A DNA stretch of 64,000 bases from Arthrinium phaeospermum (GCA_006503535.1 QYRS01000011.1:186001-250000), one strand, 5' to 3'; counted from the stretch's first letter, positions 33,801 to 45,816 are shown. The notes: a model not told the origin generated them from the letters alone. A program made the numbers and translations.

Positions 33801-34878
33801 TAATGGTTTCGGAATCTCCACCATCTTGGCTCCGCCCACCGATCAAAATGGCCAGCACATTTAATGGGGACCGTCTGTCCCTACCACCTACTGTACCTAA
33901 CAGCCGCATTGACTGACATGTGAGGTATGTAGGTATGTACATGATCTCTGCCTGCCTACAGTTACGCGGCATCACAATACCATTCATTACCCCTGGTAGC
34001 CATATAATTTACGCACTCGCATTCTGGTTCGGAGCGCGGCATCGTCATTCTTGTATCCTCCCGGTCCAAGAGAAGGAGGTCATTGTGGCACCTGCATGGA
34101 CTGGGGTGCCTCGGCCGCCCTCACATACCACGCCTGCATGTATTGGGTACTGGAGGCGCCTCCACCAATACTTCTGTGCACCCCGTCTATCCCGTTCTCT
34201 ATTTTAGTGTCCACCTAGGCAGTTGTCCCCTGCCCGATCCACGAGCTCAAGATTTCTTATTTGATCGCAAGGGGTGGCGCCGCTGCCATTGACCATGAGA
34301 GCGAACTCTTCACCCTTGGAAATCCAAGTATCTATCTGTGTCGATCCTGCAGCCACCCAACTGTTAAAGCCGTTGGCCGTTCGTTAGTCTGCTTGCTTGC
34401 ATTTACGTTCGAATCCCGATTCCACCTAAAGAGCGAACCGCAGGTGTCCTTTTTTTATATTATTTTCTTTGATCAGAAAAAGAGTCCTTCGTTTGTTCAT
34501 TTACGCCATCGCCTGAGCAATTGGTTTGAGTTTTTCAGTTTGCCAACTATACCCCCCGGTCCAGAAGAGCAAGTGAGAAGGGAAGAAGCGTTTCTGGAGA
34601 GGCCTAGGTAGGCACAGGAATATAACAGGAAGCAGTCTTGCGATCCCGTCTAAAGTAAATTATATCTACTTACTCTCGGCCAACCCATCGACGAACTGCT
34701 TTCCTCTTTCGATAAGCTTGACGTGTCCCAGTGGTGCCGGTGGAGAGGCTTCGGGCATGCACAGCACAGGACTCACACTTCAGCAACATCCCATCCCTAA
34801 GCTTCATGCCTTACTTGGTATACTGTTCGTCTGATTACCCGTTATTCGCAGCACGGTATACCCCCGTTCCCTTGCACC
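30835..34878. other. 4 kb without a recognisable gene
   Basis: Several open frames of 90-125 codons exist on both strands (for example 31506-31850 minus, 31796-32167 plus, 32322-32699 plus). They overlap one another, show no family motifs and lack convincing splice partners. Simple repeats include an ATC repeat at about 32586-32611 and GTAG/GGTA repeats at about 33515-33527. The last kilobase is the likely promoter and leader of the Zn2Cys6 gene. Confidence 0.45.
32586..32611. repeat. ATC trinucleotide microsatellite
   Basis: Eight to nine ATC units in non-coding sequence. Confidence 0.9.
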
Positions 34879-37123
34879 ATGGTCTATTGCGGCAAAGCGT
34901 CTCAAGGGTATGACAAGATTCCCCTTCCACGTCGTCCTACCTCTACGTCTGACTTGGACTAATCAAGAACATGATAGATGCCAGAGCTGTCGGACTAGAC
35001 GCATTAAGGTATGCACTGCAGAGAAACAAGAACCAACCTCCCGCGCCGGCCTTCAACTACCCGCTCTCTTCAGATCGGTCTGGTCTCTACTAATAAGCCT
35101 TGCATCTTGCATCGGCTCTCGGTTCGAGTGAACCTAGTAAAGTCAAAGGCCATTCCCTTGCTCATTCCCTTGCTACTCCACCCTCCTTCTGAGCTCAGAT
35201 GCAAAGGGTGAACACGCGAGCTTCCATCTTGCTGCACTTTGCTTTCCTACAAGCAAGACACCTCTTTTCCCACTGCAATTGGATACAGGCCATGGGGCTC
35301 GGCTACCGAGGCATGTGGCATACTTCAAATACGCATACATACCCCGCCATTGGCAATCCTAGTGCGGGGAGCCAACTGACTGACACCCCTGTGAAATTGT
35401 AGTGCGACAAGGTCAAACCAGAATGCTCTCAGTGCAGACGCGTCGCGAAGAAATGCCCCGGGTATCGAGACCAGCTCTCTTTGATGTTCCGGGATGAGAC
35501 TAGCAAAGTAGTCCAGAAATCTCACGCATCATGGGGGACCACGTCTTCGGATCAAGCCCACCAAGCCCACCAACCCTCATCGGCAAGCTCGGCGGCGTCA
35601 GCCTATTCACCATGGTCCTCCTCATCTCCTTCGTCAACCTCGTCGAGCGAAGGCCATAGTCCCCCGTCCAGGAGGTCCTCGACAGCTGTTGCGCTAAGTC
35701 GCAACACTCGAGCAAACTCGCCCAAGATGTACATGAGGATCGAGCCTACCATAGAGCAGAAGGGGTACCAGTTTTTCTTGGATCGTTACCTGTTAGGCCA
35801 GCCGGATGCACCACAGAACTCGGAGCAGCTGGCTGCTTATGCCAGCGGTCCGGATGCCATGCAAAATGTCATGGTGGCCGTTGGCCTCGCAGGGCTCTCC
35901 AACACAAAAGGGGATCGGGCAATGAACAATCTGTCACGACAAAAGTATACCGACGCGTTGAGGCAGACTTCGCAATTGATCGCCGCAAAACCATCACATC
36001 CGGGAGCGGTCATGTTTCCCGTACGGGCCGTGATAACACTCGCTTTATTTGAGGTTAGCTTTCTCGCGGGTAATGAGCCGACACGCTAGCCGAAAACTAA
36101 CACCACGTAGATTGTCCAAGGTGGTGGCTCGAAGCTGTCGACCGGGACTGCCAACATTCATATACACGGCGCTATAGCTCTCCTTCGCGGCGTCTTGCCG
36201 ATACGTACAGCACCTGCCGGCGGGGTACGGGGCATCCTGCAACTTATGTTTTCTCTTGTAGGTGTCCCCATGAAGTGGGAGACGGACCGTCGGTGCTGAC
36301 TTTACACTAGTTCATCCCATCACAACTCACCGAGACTCCTTTACCTGCCGTCTTCTTCGAGGCCCTACAATTCTGCAAGCCGGCGCTACCCGTAAAGGAG
36401 CAGTGCTGTTGCGATTTGGCTATTACGATAGCTCGTTTCCTTCGCGTGGTCTCTACCTTGAAAACGCTCAAGCTTACGGATGGGGATATCGTGACGGAGG
36501 GAATTTTTCAGCAACTGCTCGAGCTTGACGACATTTTTGAAGGTCTCGAGGTTAGTCTTCAAGCAGCATACCCCTTTTATGTCGAAGAGGGCGACTTCCC
36601 CGCGGCGGCGGTTTTCCAAGGGAAATACCATGCATATAGTGAGATCTGGGGCGCACGTCTATGGAATCATCTCCGCTGGGCTCGTATTCTCGTGGTACAG
36701 AAGCTCATTGACGTGAGCAACGAGTGCCCGATTTCCGGTGCTGCGATGCTACCAAAGACACGGCGGGACCAATGTTTTAGTACTGCCGTCAGGATGGCGG
36801 AAGACACCATAACCAGCACACCATCTCATTGGCACCACCCCATGTTAGATCAAGCTTCAGCAAAGAAGTTTGCTGCAGGGGGCAAAGGAGGTTCGGGTGG
36901 CGTTGGTCTGCCGGCGCTCCTATGGCATCTTAAAATCGCAGGCTGCGCTCCAGGGGTACCACCAGAGTATTGGGATTGGACGTATAACCTCATCCAAGTC
37001 GTCTGGAAGAACATGGGTATGCATCACGCGCTTGCGCTGTCCGAAGTGATGGAAGGCCACAGAGCGGGTCTGGAACAACAGGCCATAGACCGGATCCTCA
37101 AGAAAGAAGACGAGGACTGGTGA
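34879..37123 (+). CDS. Zn2Cys6 fungal transcription factor
   Basis: Exons 34879-34907, 34978-35008, 35403-36053, 36111-36257 and 36311-37123 encode 556 residues. It opens MVYCGKASQG, an N-terminus typical of one class of fungal binuclear-cluster regulators. Six cysteines at 11, 14, 21, 28, 31 and 38 follow (C-x2-C-x6-C-x6-C-x2-C-x6-C), then GYRDQLSLMFRDET. A Ser-rich linker leads into a helical regulatory region: AYASGPDAMQNVMVAVGLAG, a FEIVQGGG motif joined over intron 3, then LRGVLPIRT. This is the fungal-specific TF domain layout for this class. The factor should bind DNA as a dimer at CGG-type sites. Two tiny first exons and a 394-nt intron that splits the zinc cluster after Lys20 make it easy to misannotate. 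Target genes unknown. Confidence 0.93.
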
Positions 37124-37894
37124 AAGGCTACGAGGCGGCGAATTTCTTTGTCGATAAGCGTCTAAAGGGAGCGGATCAATGGTCGGGTTAGAGTCCGAGA
37201 CTCGCTTGTATATTTGCATTTGTCCTGGGATTGTGGGCGGGTTGGAAACCGGAGGCCTGCAACATCTCGCAGCTATGGGACCGGTGTACGTTAGGAACGT
37301 CATGACATATCGAATCAGTCGTAAAAATAAATACAGAATATGATGACACGGTCGTTCTGGTATAAGACTTCCGGGAAGGTGCTTTCACATTACATCGGCC
37401 GCGGACTTCAGAATGTCCCTTTCTTTATCGGTTGAAAGCAGGATAATTTTATTTCCTTTCTTGCAAGAAGACAATAGTGAGCGCCGCACGTCGGTTATAT
37501 GAAAGAATTAATAAGTGACAGGTGATTCATACCTCGACTACGGAATACCGTACCCCGGATTCGAGCTTTGATATCTTGATCCATCCATCTCGGAAGAGTT
37601 GACGGCCCCGCCAAAATACCGAACGCACGTGCGCTAAAGCCGATAAGCGTCTTATCTCAGGAACCTACCTACCACCTACCTACCTAAATGTTAGCTCCGG
37701 TCGCAACTCCCAATTCCCAGCCAAGGCTGCTGCGTGGGTAATACGGGTCAACGCGACAACCAACATCGCGAACACATTTCATCAAACCCTCATCCATCCG
37801 CGCCATCTCCCATCGCCAACCAACAATCGACTATAGCATCGGCTGCTGAATTGCCGATTAGCACCGGAACCGATTGCTGGGTTGTGGCGCGAAA
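37124..37894. other. 770 bp intergenic, TF 3' end to sgf73 promoter
   Basis: No gene recognised. CCTACCTACC-type repeats lie at about 37664-37684. Confidence 0.5.
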
Positions 37895-39476
37895 ATGCCT
37901 ACCGCGTCGGAGGGGCGCAAAGGTACGTCGCATCCACACATTCGTCTTGGTGCCTGGCCGCAGCGCAACTCACAACATTTGACGCTAAATCGCTCAACTG
38001 CTGACATGCCACATTTGCTTCATTGATAGGCCCCGACGACCAAGGAACCATCAACGTCGCTTCGAAGAAGATGTCCAAGGACAAGCCGAACGGCGCCGTC
38101 AAGCTTAGGAAACAACCGCCTAAGCAGACCAAGCCGGGGAATTGGAGAGATGGCAGCGTAGCTGATGGTAGGTGTTCTGCAGGAGGATTGGAAGCCTCGC
38201 TTGTCAACTGCTGACCCGGTGGTTGCAGATGATAAGAAGAAGAAGCAGCGCAGCGAAAGCCCCTCGGTTGCTCTGGGAACTTCTTCCCCAAGCCCACTGA
38301 TCAACCCTCTCGACGACCACTCGCGCGAAACCTTTGACACCGGCCGCCCCATGGAAGACCTCTTCCCTCTCCAGCAATGTAAACACTGCAAGAAGGGCAT
38401 TATACGGAACGCTGCGAAGGAGCACATTGCGCAATGCCTAAAAATTAAGAAGGAGAAGGCGCAGCGTAAAAAGGAAGCCCGTGAGGCGCGCGAGCGAGCC
38501 AAGGAGGAAGCCCGGCAAGAAGAAGCACGGAAGAACGACGAAGACGGCGATACCAAGATGAACGACGACAGCGACGATGACGAAGACGGTTCCCCCGAGA
38601 AGAAAGGCAAGGCCAACAAGAAGGTCGCCGGCAAGAAGGTCGACGGCGAGGCCAAGGGGAAGAAACGAAAGGCCGACGGGGACGCCGAGAAAGGGCCCAA
38701 GAACAAGAAGAAGAAGGAGGAGCCGAAACCCAAGGCTCCCAAGCCCAAAGGTACCCTTACTGGAACCCTACAGATGACCCTTCGCCCCCGGCCCCGTTAA
38801 CCAGAGTTCTCTCGCGATCTAGGTCCCGTGGATGTCGAAAAACAATGCGGTGTTCTACTACCCAATGGTCAGCCCTGCGCTCGCTCTTTGACATGCAAAA
38901 GCCATAGTATGGGTGCAAAACGAGCGGTGGCGGGCAGATCACTCCCGTATGATATGCTACTGGCTGCATATCAAAAGAAGAACCAAGCCAAGCAGCAAAG
39001 TAAGTCTACAAAGTATTTCGTATTTCGACTCTGCTACCATGAAGGGGCTGCAACGCCGGGATAGCTGCTAATTCCGAACAGAGGCCGCATTGGATGCGAA
39101 TGCCCCGCTGGAAGACGACGACGAGGCGAATGCTGGCCCGGTGGATTCGGATGAAGAGACGGCTGCGGTCATGAACGCTCTTGCGCGCTGGAACCCACAG
39201 CCTGTGATCCCTCCCCCGATTTTCACCCCGATCAAACGCACATATCAGTTAGCCAGGCTTCACGAGCAGTTGCAAACGGCCACAAACGGCGGGCGAACCA
39301 ACATCTTCAAAGTTGTCGGCTTTGGGGCACAAAAATTGCCCGACAACCACCTGGACAACAACGTGGATATGGAGGATGCACCTGGCGAGCCAGATTTCCC
39401 CGTCGGAAGCGCACGCTCGTCTAGCTTCAGTATGCAAGCACCCTCGAGGCGCCCTTCCGTGGCCAGCCGCGCTTAG
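37895..39476 (+). CDS. sgf73: Sgf73/ataxin-7-like SAGA subunit
   Basis: Exons 37895-37922, 38030-38167, 38229-38750, 38823-38999 and 39082-39476 encode 419 residues. A first zinc finger has Cys106, Cys109, His121 and Cys125 ([20 protein letters not shown]). A long Lys/Glu-rich, Asp-rich linker follows. The SCA7 domain has Cys238, Cys248, Cys254 and His257 ([20 protein letters not shown]), then a conserved basic helix and [13 protein letters not shown]. This is the ataxin-7/Sgf73 pattern: the protein tethers the Ubp8 H2B-deubiquitinase module to SAGA. The C-terminus contains an aromatic/basic segment ([20 protein letters not shown]) also seen in fungal homologues. The first coding exon is only 28 nt. 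All four introns are canonical GT-AG. Confidence 0.93.
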
Positions 39477-40007
39477 AGGGCTAACGCGGTCCCGGAGGTT
39501 TCTTCTCCCAGGAGCGAGGGTGTACAATATCTAGCGAACCAGACGAGCGTAGTTCAGGACGCCTATCTCCGAGCACCACCACCCCAGCGGGCTTATCGGG
39601 GGCAGCAAGAGGGGCTTCCCCCGCCACCACGCGCTCGGAGGGGCCCAAGATGACGGGCATTTGTGGGCCGGTTTCTTTTTTCAGACTTGTACAGAATAGG
39701 CACAGCATGGCGTATGGGTCGCACGGCGTTTACGGTATACCAGGGTTGGATGCCCATCGTTTGCGTATTCATTTTCTTTTTTTCTCTCTCTGGGCATGTG
39801 GCCAAAAAAAGGGCCATCATTGGTAGGCGTTGTTGCCAGGAAAAGGGGCAGCAAATCAGGCAGGGGTTTGCAATGATTTTCACGGACTGAACGATGGCAT
39901 TGACATAAGCGAGGTACGCTTATCCATCCAACTATCATCATGCTGTTTGCCAAGAAACAGGATAGTGCTGAATAGATGCATACTTGGGAACCTGAACAAT
40001 GAATCAT
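39477..40007. other. 530 bp intergenic
   Basis: No gene recognised; probably 3' UTR sequence of sgf73 and of the minus-strand coding-like segment that ends at 40008. Confidence 0.5.
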
Positions 40008-40374
40008 TCAGGCCAAGGCAAGCTTTGTGACAGTACTCGCTCTTCCGTTCCCGTGCCATCTGTGAAGATTGCCCTCTTCACGTTCGACCGGAGTGGACAA
40101 CTCACACGCCGTTGGCGCCTAAGATGCGAAATGCAGGCGAGCTGCATCGGATTGGCTCTGGTTTGCTTGACGTGGTTCTCGGTAATCTATTGGGGCTCAG
40201 ATCTGCCACGTCCTCATAGGCTGCTGGGCTACCAGCGAAACGATAGCGAACCCAATGTTTGAAGTAGAAATTGGGGGTGAATTGGCATGCAGCATCGAAG
40301 TAGTCGTCCAGATTAACATTGGACATAATGGCGGGGTACAAGGATGAGCCTGGGAACGCGGCCAGCAGCTCCAG
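40008..40374 (-). CDS. Unassigned coding-like segment, 5' end unresolved
   Basis: On the minus strand a frame opens after the acceptor TTGATAG, with a branch-like ACTAAC 19 bases before it. It reads LELLAAFPGSS, then MSNVNLDDYFDAACQF, NFYFKHWVRYRFAG and YEDVADLSPNRLP: compact, aromatic-rich, protein-like sequence. It can splice (donor GTGAGT at 40105, acceptor CACAG at 40060, 46-nt intron) to a last exon 40008-40059 ending TKLALA and stop. Without this splice it stops at 40103. A start at Met 40326 would make an 89-residue protein. No upstream exon with an ATG was found to join at 40374. I do not recognise a family. It may be a small gene, the remnant of one, or chance. Confidence 0.35.
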
Positions 40375-41223
40375 CTATCAATCAGTTGAGGTTAGTAAGT
40401 TATGTAGTACTTAGCACCAGCCCAGCACCCGACGGTTGGTAATGACGTCGGTTTGCGCAACCCCTGTCTGGCCCTTTGTTGCCGAACCTCGGGTCAGACA
40501 GCTATAGGTCCATCCATCTCAGTCCGTTCTAGACTTGCACCTACAGCCCAAGCGCAAACGCAGTGAAGCCTTCGTCATTCATCATCACCTTATTTGTTCT
40601 TCGAGCCCAAAGGGTTTCATCACTATTGCCCGTTGGAAGTGTCCAGAGGCTGCCTCTATTTTGGCTATTTTCATGCTGGGCGTCTAAGACGTGTACACGC
40701 AACGCAAGGAAGGGCAACCGACTTGGACTGGGTGCCCTGCATAGGTACAATCTGGCAAACCACTGGGCAGCGAAAGCTGGGCTACCTGACTTCTGACCTG
40801 ACCATTGTTCAGGCCTGCAAGACCATCCCCGGCTGGTTGCTGGTTGCTGACTGTGGTTGGTCTTGGGCTTGTTGTTTACGAGGGAACGGCCGACCAGCTG
40901 GCACCATTGGTTGTTACGCCTTTTGTTTGCTCTCTTCCGGTACTGTCTGGGGAGGCCCTGCTGCAAGCCGCCTATCTACGTTACGACAGGGTCGGCCTCA
41001 TCCGCGACTAATACCATCTTGACTTATACCTACCCTTTTGTGCCCAATACCCAACACCGCCTTAAACCCACTCCCCCCTCGGATTGCTGAACTGCCTCCT
41101 TTGACTGGCGTTTGGCATCCAAGTGACGACCTGCGTTTTTATCACTGTGTGCCCTCCCAGGAGATTATAACCTCGAGAATAGTTTGTTCCGCCGCCATCT
41201 AAACACCACTTCTACCACCCACC
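40375..41223. other. 850 bp upstream of the peroxisomal carrier gene
   Basis: Overlapping opposite-strand frames of about 140 codons at 40541-41022 carry no motifs. This is probably the promoter and leader of the carrier gene; it may also hold missing 5' exons of the minus-strand segment ending at 40008. Confidence 0.45.
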
Positions 41224-43226
41224 ATGCCAGCGACATCCACCAGGACGACCCTCCACGACATACTTCCCGCCCTACATCACGCCCTCTCCGGTGCCACGGG
41301 AACAGCTATCGCAACATGTACGACGTATCCACTCTCTCTAGTTCTTACGCGGTTACAAGCACAGGTGAGTACCAAGTAATATCGAGTTGGCCGAGTGCTC
41401 TCGGCCCTTGTTCAACGCTCCACCAAGACACGCCCGTTCCACCGCGTGGTGGTACTTCGTGGGCCTCGCTCTCACCGAGGCCACGTTCACAAAAGCCCCA
41501 TAGCGTTACCCATCCGATGCACCAGAATAGCAATAGCATGTTACCATACCCTCCATATGTCCCATCTTGATATCGTTGGTCCACTGCCCCATCCAAACCG
41601 ATATCCACCTACGTACTCCATCTACCCGCGTTCACCATCCCCAGACAGCCTGCCACCCACTCTGTGCGTCTCAACGTGTGATCATGCCACTAACACCATG
41701 GGACAACGAACCAGCGTCAACTAGCTCGGGAAGGCGCTCTGTCCGCCGACGAAAAGTACACAGGCATCGTCGAAGCTTTTTCTCGGATCTGTGCTGGTGC
41801 GGAGGACGGGGAGGCTGGCGAAGGGTGGAAAGCACTCTATACGTAAGTTCCTTTCTGACCGCCCACCCCCTTACAGGACTACCTTATAACAGTAGCAACG
41901 ACGAAACGGAGGTATCACTAACCAGCCCGCCAAACAACTAGTGGCCTGACACAGGACGTCACCAAATCTGTCTTGGACTCTTTCCTCTTCTTTTTGTTCT
42001 ATGAGCTGTTCCGGTCCCGCCTGCGCGGACCGCAGAACACCCGCGGCAGCTCGAAGAGTCTCGGTGTCCTGTCGGAGCTCGCCGTCGGCGTCGCGGCGGG
42101 TGCTTGCTCCCGGGCCCTTACGACCCCGATCGCGACCATCGTGGCGCGGAAGCAGACGGCCGCCCTTGTGGAGGACCCCGACTCGGACGCTACCTCCGCC
42201 GCCGACCTGGGCCTGCGGGACATCGCCGCCGCCATCCGCCGCGAGAAGGGGCTCGCGGGGCTCTGGTCGGGCTATTCGGCCAGCCTGGTGCTGACGCTCA
42301 ACCCGAGCTTGACGTTCTTCCTCCAGGAGTTCCTCAAGCGCGCCCTCCTCTCGAGCGACCGTTGGGACGCACCCGGGTCCGGCCTGACGTTCCTGCTGGC
42401 CGCTGTCAGCAAGGCCGTCGCGAGCTCGGTCACGTACCCGTTCCAGATCGCCAAGTCGCGCTTGCAGGTCAGCACGGTGCCTCCCAGTGCTGCCGAACCG
42501 GAGGCGGAGGCGGCGACGGTCGAAGGTGACCCACCTACCGAGAACGGAGACGGGGCAGGAGGCGGGAGCGATGCCTCCTCGCAAAATGTGGAGAAGGAAG
42601 TCGAGGCCAAGCTCAGCGCCGTGCGCGCCGTCCAGAAGCTGGCGCGCCGGAGCATCTTCGGCACGCTCGTCACCATCGCGCGCGAGGAGGGCGTCGCGGC
42701 GCTCTACGACGGCCTGCCCGGCGAGCTGCTCAAGGGTTTCTTCAGCCACGGGACCACCATGCTGGCCAAGGACGTCGTGCACAAGCTGCTGTTCAAGCTG
42801 TACCTCTTCGCCGTCGGCCTGCTGCGCGAGATGCAGCTACAGCGGCGGCGGAATGGGGAAAAGGGGAGGACGTCGTCGTCGTCGTCATCGTCGTTGCCAC
42901 AGCAGATTTTCCAGAGGACGGCGGCGGTGGCGGCGGCGCCGTTCGGAGGAGGAGAGGCCTCGAGGAGAAGCTTGTATGATGATGATTTCGGTGGTGGCGG
43001 TGGTCCGGCGTCCGAGGAGCTACTTCCCCGGTCTCTGCAGTTCCGAAACGACTTCTCCGAGATCTCCCGGGCCATCCGGATGGACCGGGAAACGCCGCGG
43101 CGGCCGTGGGGTTGGTTCCTCAGTGGCGGCGGTGGAGGAAGCAAGAGCTCGGACGCGGTCCTCGACGGCGACGCCGCGGGTTTCATTCTTAATATGACGG
43201 ATCGGTCGCAGCGGAAGATACCGTAA
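41224..43226 (+). CDS. Peroxisomal mitochondrial-carrier-family transporter (PMP47/Ant1-like)
   Basis: Exons 41224-41364, 41715-41842 and 41942-43226 encode 517 residues. Three carrier repeats are visible, each with a P-x-x-x-x-x-K/R signature: TYPLSLVLTRLQ (about 35-46), LTTPIATIVARKQ (about 147) and VTYPFQIAKSRLQ (about 250). Partner motifs (GLAGLWSGY, GVAALYDGLPGELLKG) lie between them. This pattern is that of PMP47/Ant1 carriers, which bring ATP or adenine nucleotides into peroxisomes for fatty-acid activation. The protein is longer than the usual 300-400 residues because of an acidic insert after the third signature and a Ser/Gly/Arg-rich C-terminal extension of about 130 residues. Intron 1 is long (350 nt) for this genome. 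The substrate is inferred from family. Confidence 0.85.
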
Positions 43227-43946
43227 GGGGGTTGCTATCATGTCATTTTCATTTTGTTGCGTGGTTTTGGGCTTGGTCTAAAAAGGAGGTTCCAGTCCCC
43301 CTTGTAAGGAAAAGCTCTGTCTTGTTTTCTTTTTATTTGCTGTACTACTTCCCCTTGTCTTGCTACTTGGATGGAGTGGGTGGATTCTAATGAGGGAGTC
43401 TTGGGTTTCCTTGTTGGGCTGCATACATGTAATATCTTGTATTACCTACTGTAATCTAGCTGCATTACAGGCGGGTGTCCTGCCTGGGAGCATTTTCTTG
43501 GTTCTATTGTTTGCTGGAGCACGGGGGGCACATGTTCAGGAGTCTTCTCGAGGGTTTTACGATATCGTATCATTTTTCTTATTTTCAACAATGGCATCAT
43601 CTATCTTTCTGCTTTTTTTCTTGGGTATTGTAGTTGAAGGGCTTCTGATACTTTTACTCAGACTTTCAGATCTAGGAATAAAATGAGGATCCATGGGAGT
43701 TTATACCATACAGGTATGTCAAGGTAGCGGCTTGGCCGTTACGACCTGATGAGCGAGCCTCTCTACGCAGACTCTTGAGCTCTCTAGAGACCACATTAGC
43801 CAAACAATGTTCATTGGGGTCTGTGATTGTACCGGTATAGGCAAGGTAACCAACCCACTCCCAGGGTCGCAGTGCTGCCGCAACCCCTCTCCGAAAAGGA
43901 GAGAGGGCAAGGGTGTACATGGATGGCACTTCTACTTGGCATTTAT
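43227..43946. other. 720 bp between convergent gene ends
   Basis: No gene recognised; T-rich sequence (about 43315-43345 and 43565-43625) fits 3' UTR and termination of the carrier gene. Confidence 0.55.
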
Positions 43947-45187
43947 TTAGCATTGGAACGCCACTCCTGATTTCTGGACCTGGTTGGCACCACCGGCCGA
44001 GAAGCCTGTGCCTTCACTCCGGAGCTCGACCAGGCCGGGTTTTATCCTCTCTTTCTCTTTCTTCTTGTTCTTGGTTGAACCATCATCCCCTGCATTTTTG
44101 TCTTTTCCAGCACCTCGGTCTACGAGGTCGGCCTCACAAACGTAGCAACGCAGCCCCTCGGGGTCCACCTCTTCGGCGTGCGGGTCGTGGTGACCGCTCG
44201 GCCGCATGAACCTATCCACGCAGTTCCGGCAGAGCACATGTCCGCAGGGCCGGGCCAGCATCGCCCGCGACGAATTGCTCAGAGCCTTCTTGCACGACGG
44301 GCATACCCTCTGCATCTTCTTGTTCTTGCCGCTCTTCTGCGTCGACCCATTTCCCTCTTCTTCCTCTTCCGTGAAGTGCACCGCGACCAGGGTGTGTAGG
44401 CTGTACGTGTGAGGCCTGTCCTCGGCCGACGCCGGGCAGGTGGGCGTGGTCTTGGCCTTCTTGGTCACTTCGTGCAGGGTGTCCTTGGTGTTGGAGCTCG
44501 GCGTGATGGACGGCACCCAGAACGACGCGAGCTTGGGCTTCGCCGCCTTTTCGTCGTCGAGCGCCTTGCGGGCTTTCGCGCGGTCCTCCGAGGCGATACG
44601 CGATAGTTCCTGGTCGTCGAGCTCGAATTTCCGCTTCGTTCCCGTTGCACTATTGCCATTTCTAGTAACTTCTTCCGGTGATATTGTATCCGTAGTCGTA
44701 TCCAGGGTAGGCGCCTTCTTCTTCTCCCCCAGCTTCCGTCCCGCGACGTCGAGGCCCCTTTGCGTCATCTCGAACTCGCGGACGGCGCGCTCCTTCTCCT
44801 CGGCCTCCTGGCGGCCGGCCTCCTCCTGACGGTCGCGGGCCTCGGCCTCGCGCACCTTGTCGAGCCGCTTGATCTCCTTCTTCTGGGCCAGGATGTTGGA
44901 CAGAGCGCACTCGCGGCAGAAGAGGTCGCCGTGTGTGCAGGCCACGGGATCCAGGGCGGGCTCGAGACACAGACGGCACGAGGCGAAGGGCAGGAAGGAT
45001 TCGCGCGACAGCGTCGCCGACGTCGAGGACCAGGCCTTCTTGGCCTGCTCGCGCTCGTGCGAGGTGAAGACGGCGCGACTCGTGTTGCGTTTGCCTGGGA
45101 CGGTCAATGTTAGTATTTTACTCTTCCCCGAAAGTAAAAAAGACCCTATTCAATGCCATTGGGGCGTATGCACTTACTGTGCGACAT
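43947..45187 (-). CDS. NOSIP-type RING/U-box E3 ubiquitin ligase
   Basis: Exons 45187-45178 (10 nt: MSH and the first base of Ser) and 45094-43947 encode 385 residues. The start MSHSKRNTSRAVFTSHERE is characteristic of the NOSIP family. The N-terminal zinc-finger-like module has Cys43, Cys46, Cys56, His58, Cys63 and Cys66. A long coiled-coil follows (KKEIKRLDKVREAEARDR). The C-terminal RING-like module has CPSCKKAL, CGHVLCRNCVDRF and CYVCEADL. A lysine-rich loop and GLVELRSEGTGFSAGG near the end also match the family. Homologues are E3 ligases found in late spliceosomes. The very short first exon is required to give the conserved N-terminus; starting at 45107 would replace it with unrelated residues. 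Confidence 0.92.
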
Positions 45188-45816
45188 ATTGGCGTGTGTG
45201 TGGCTGGTCGTCGGCCGCCAATCTGTACCTAATGGATGTAAAGCAGGTGATAGAGAAAGCCGTCGTTATGTTATCGGACTTCTTTGGATAGAAGCTAAGG
45301 TTGAGCTTAAGCTACCTAGGTCGCTAATCGGGAGGCTTTCCAGCGTTGCCCCACATGCCCCTGCGCAGCGCCTGCCTTGCGTTTAGCGACTTTAGCGACT
45401 TGCAAGGCCTGGAAATCGCCTCCTCGGCTGTCCCCTCAACATTTGTTAGGCACTTGCCCTCCTAGCGTTAGCGGGCATCTGATTCTGGGGCAGCAATGCA
45501 ACAAACTGGAGATGGACCCATGTGCTTACTCGCTTGCGGCTCTCTCTTCGAAAAATCATTTTCGATCCAACCGTCTTGAGGCTGTCGTCATTGCGACAAG
45601 GCTTCCTTGATGTTTGACCACTCATTTCTTCGCTCTTTCCCTTCTTCACCCTGCACGCCTTTTGCAATTGGGCATGCAAGGCTTTGCTTCTAGAATGTAA
45701 ATTTGGCGTAACCGCTCTCTAACTTCTCATTCTTTCTCATGAGCCGTTGTCTTTGTACTAGTGTTGCGACGTTTTCGAGGGAGCGCCCGCCAGTGAGAAG
45801 AGCGATTTGAGCAGCC
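45188..45816. promoter_or_regulatory. Divergent promoter interval NOSIP-like / tafazzin
   Basis: About 630 bases between divergent start codons. GTTAGCG/TAGCGAC-like words recur, but no defined regulatory site was identified. Confidence 0.4.

Noticed and set aside
34370..34460. Second tRNA-like signal (GTTCGAATCCC and a T run)
   Set aside because: The B-box match is good, but the only A-box-like word is too close upstream for a tRNA and no stems form.
41871..42782. 303-codon minus-strand open frame
   Set aside because: Antisense to the carrier gene, whose three carrier signatures on the plus strand are unmistakable.
42487..43197. 236-codon plus-strand frame in a second register
   Set aside because: Arg/Ser-rich out-of-frame reading of the GC-rich carrier exon.
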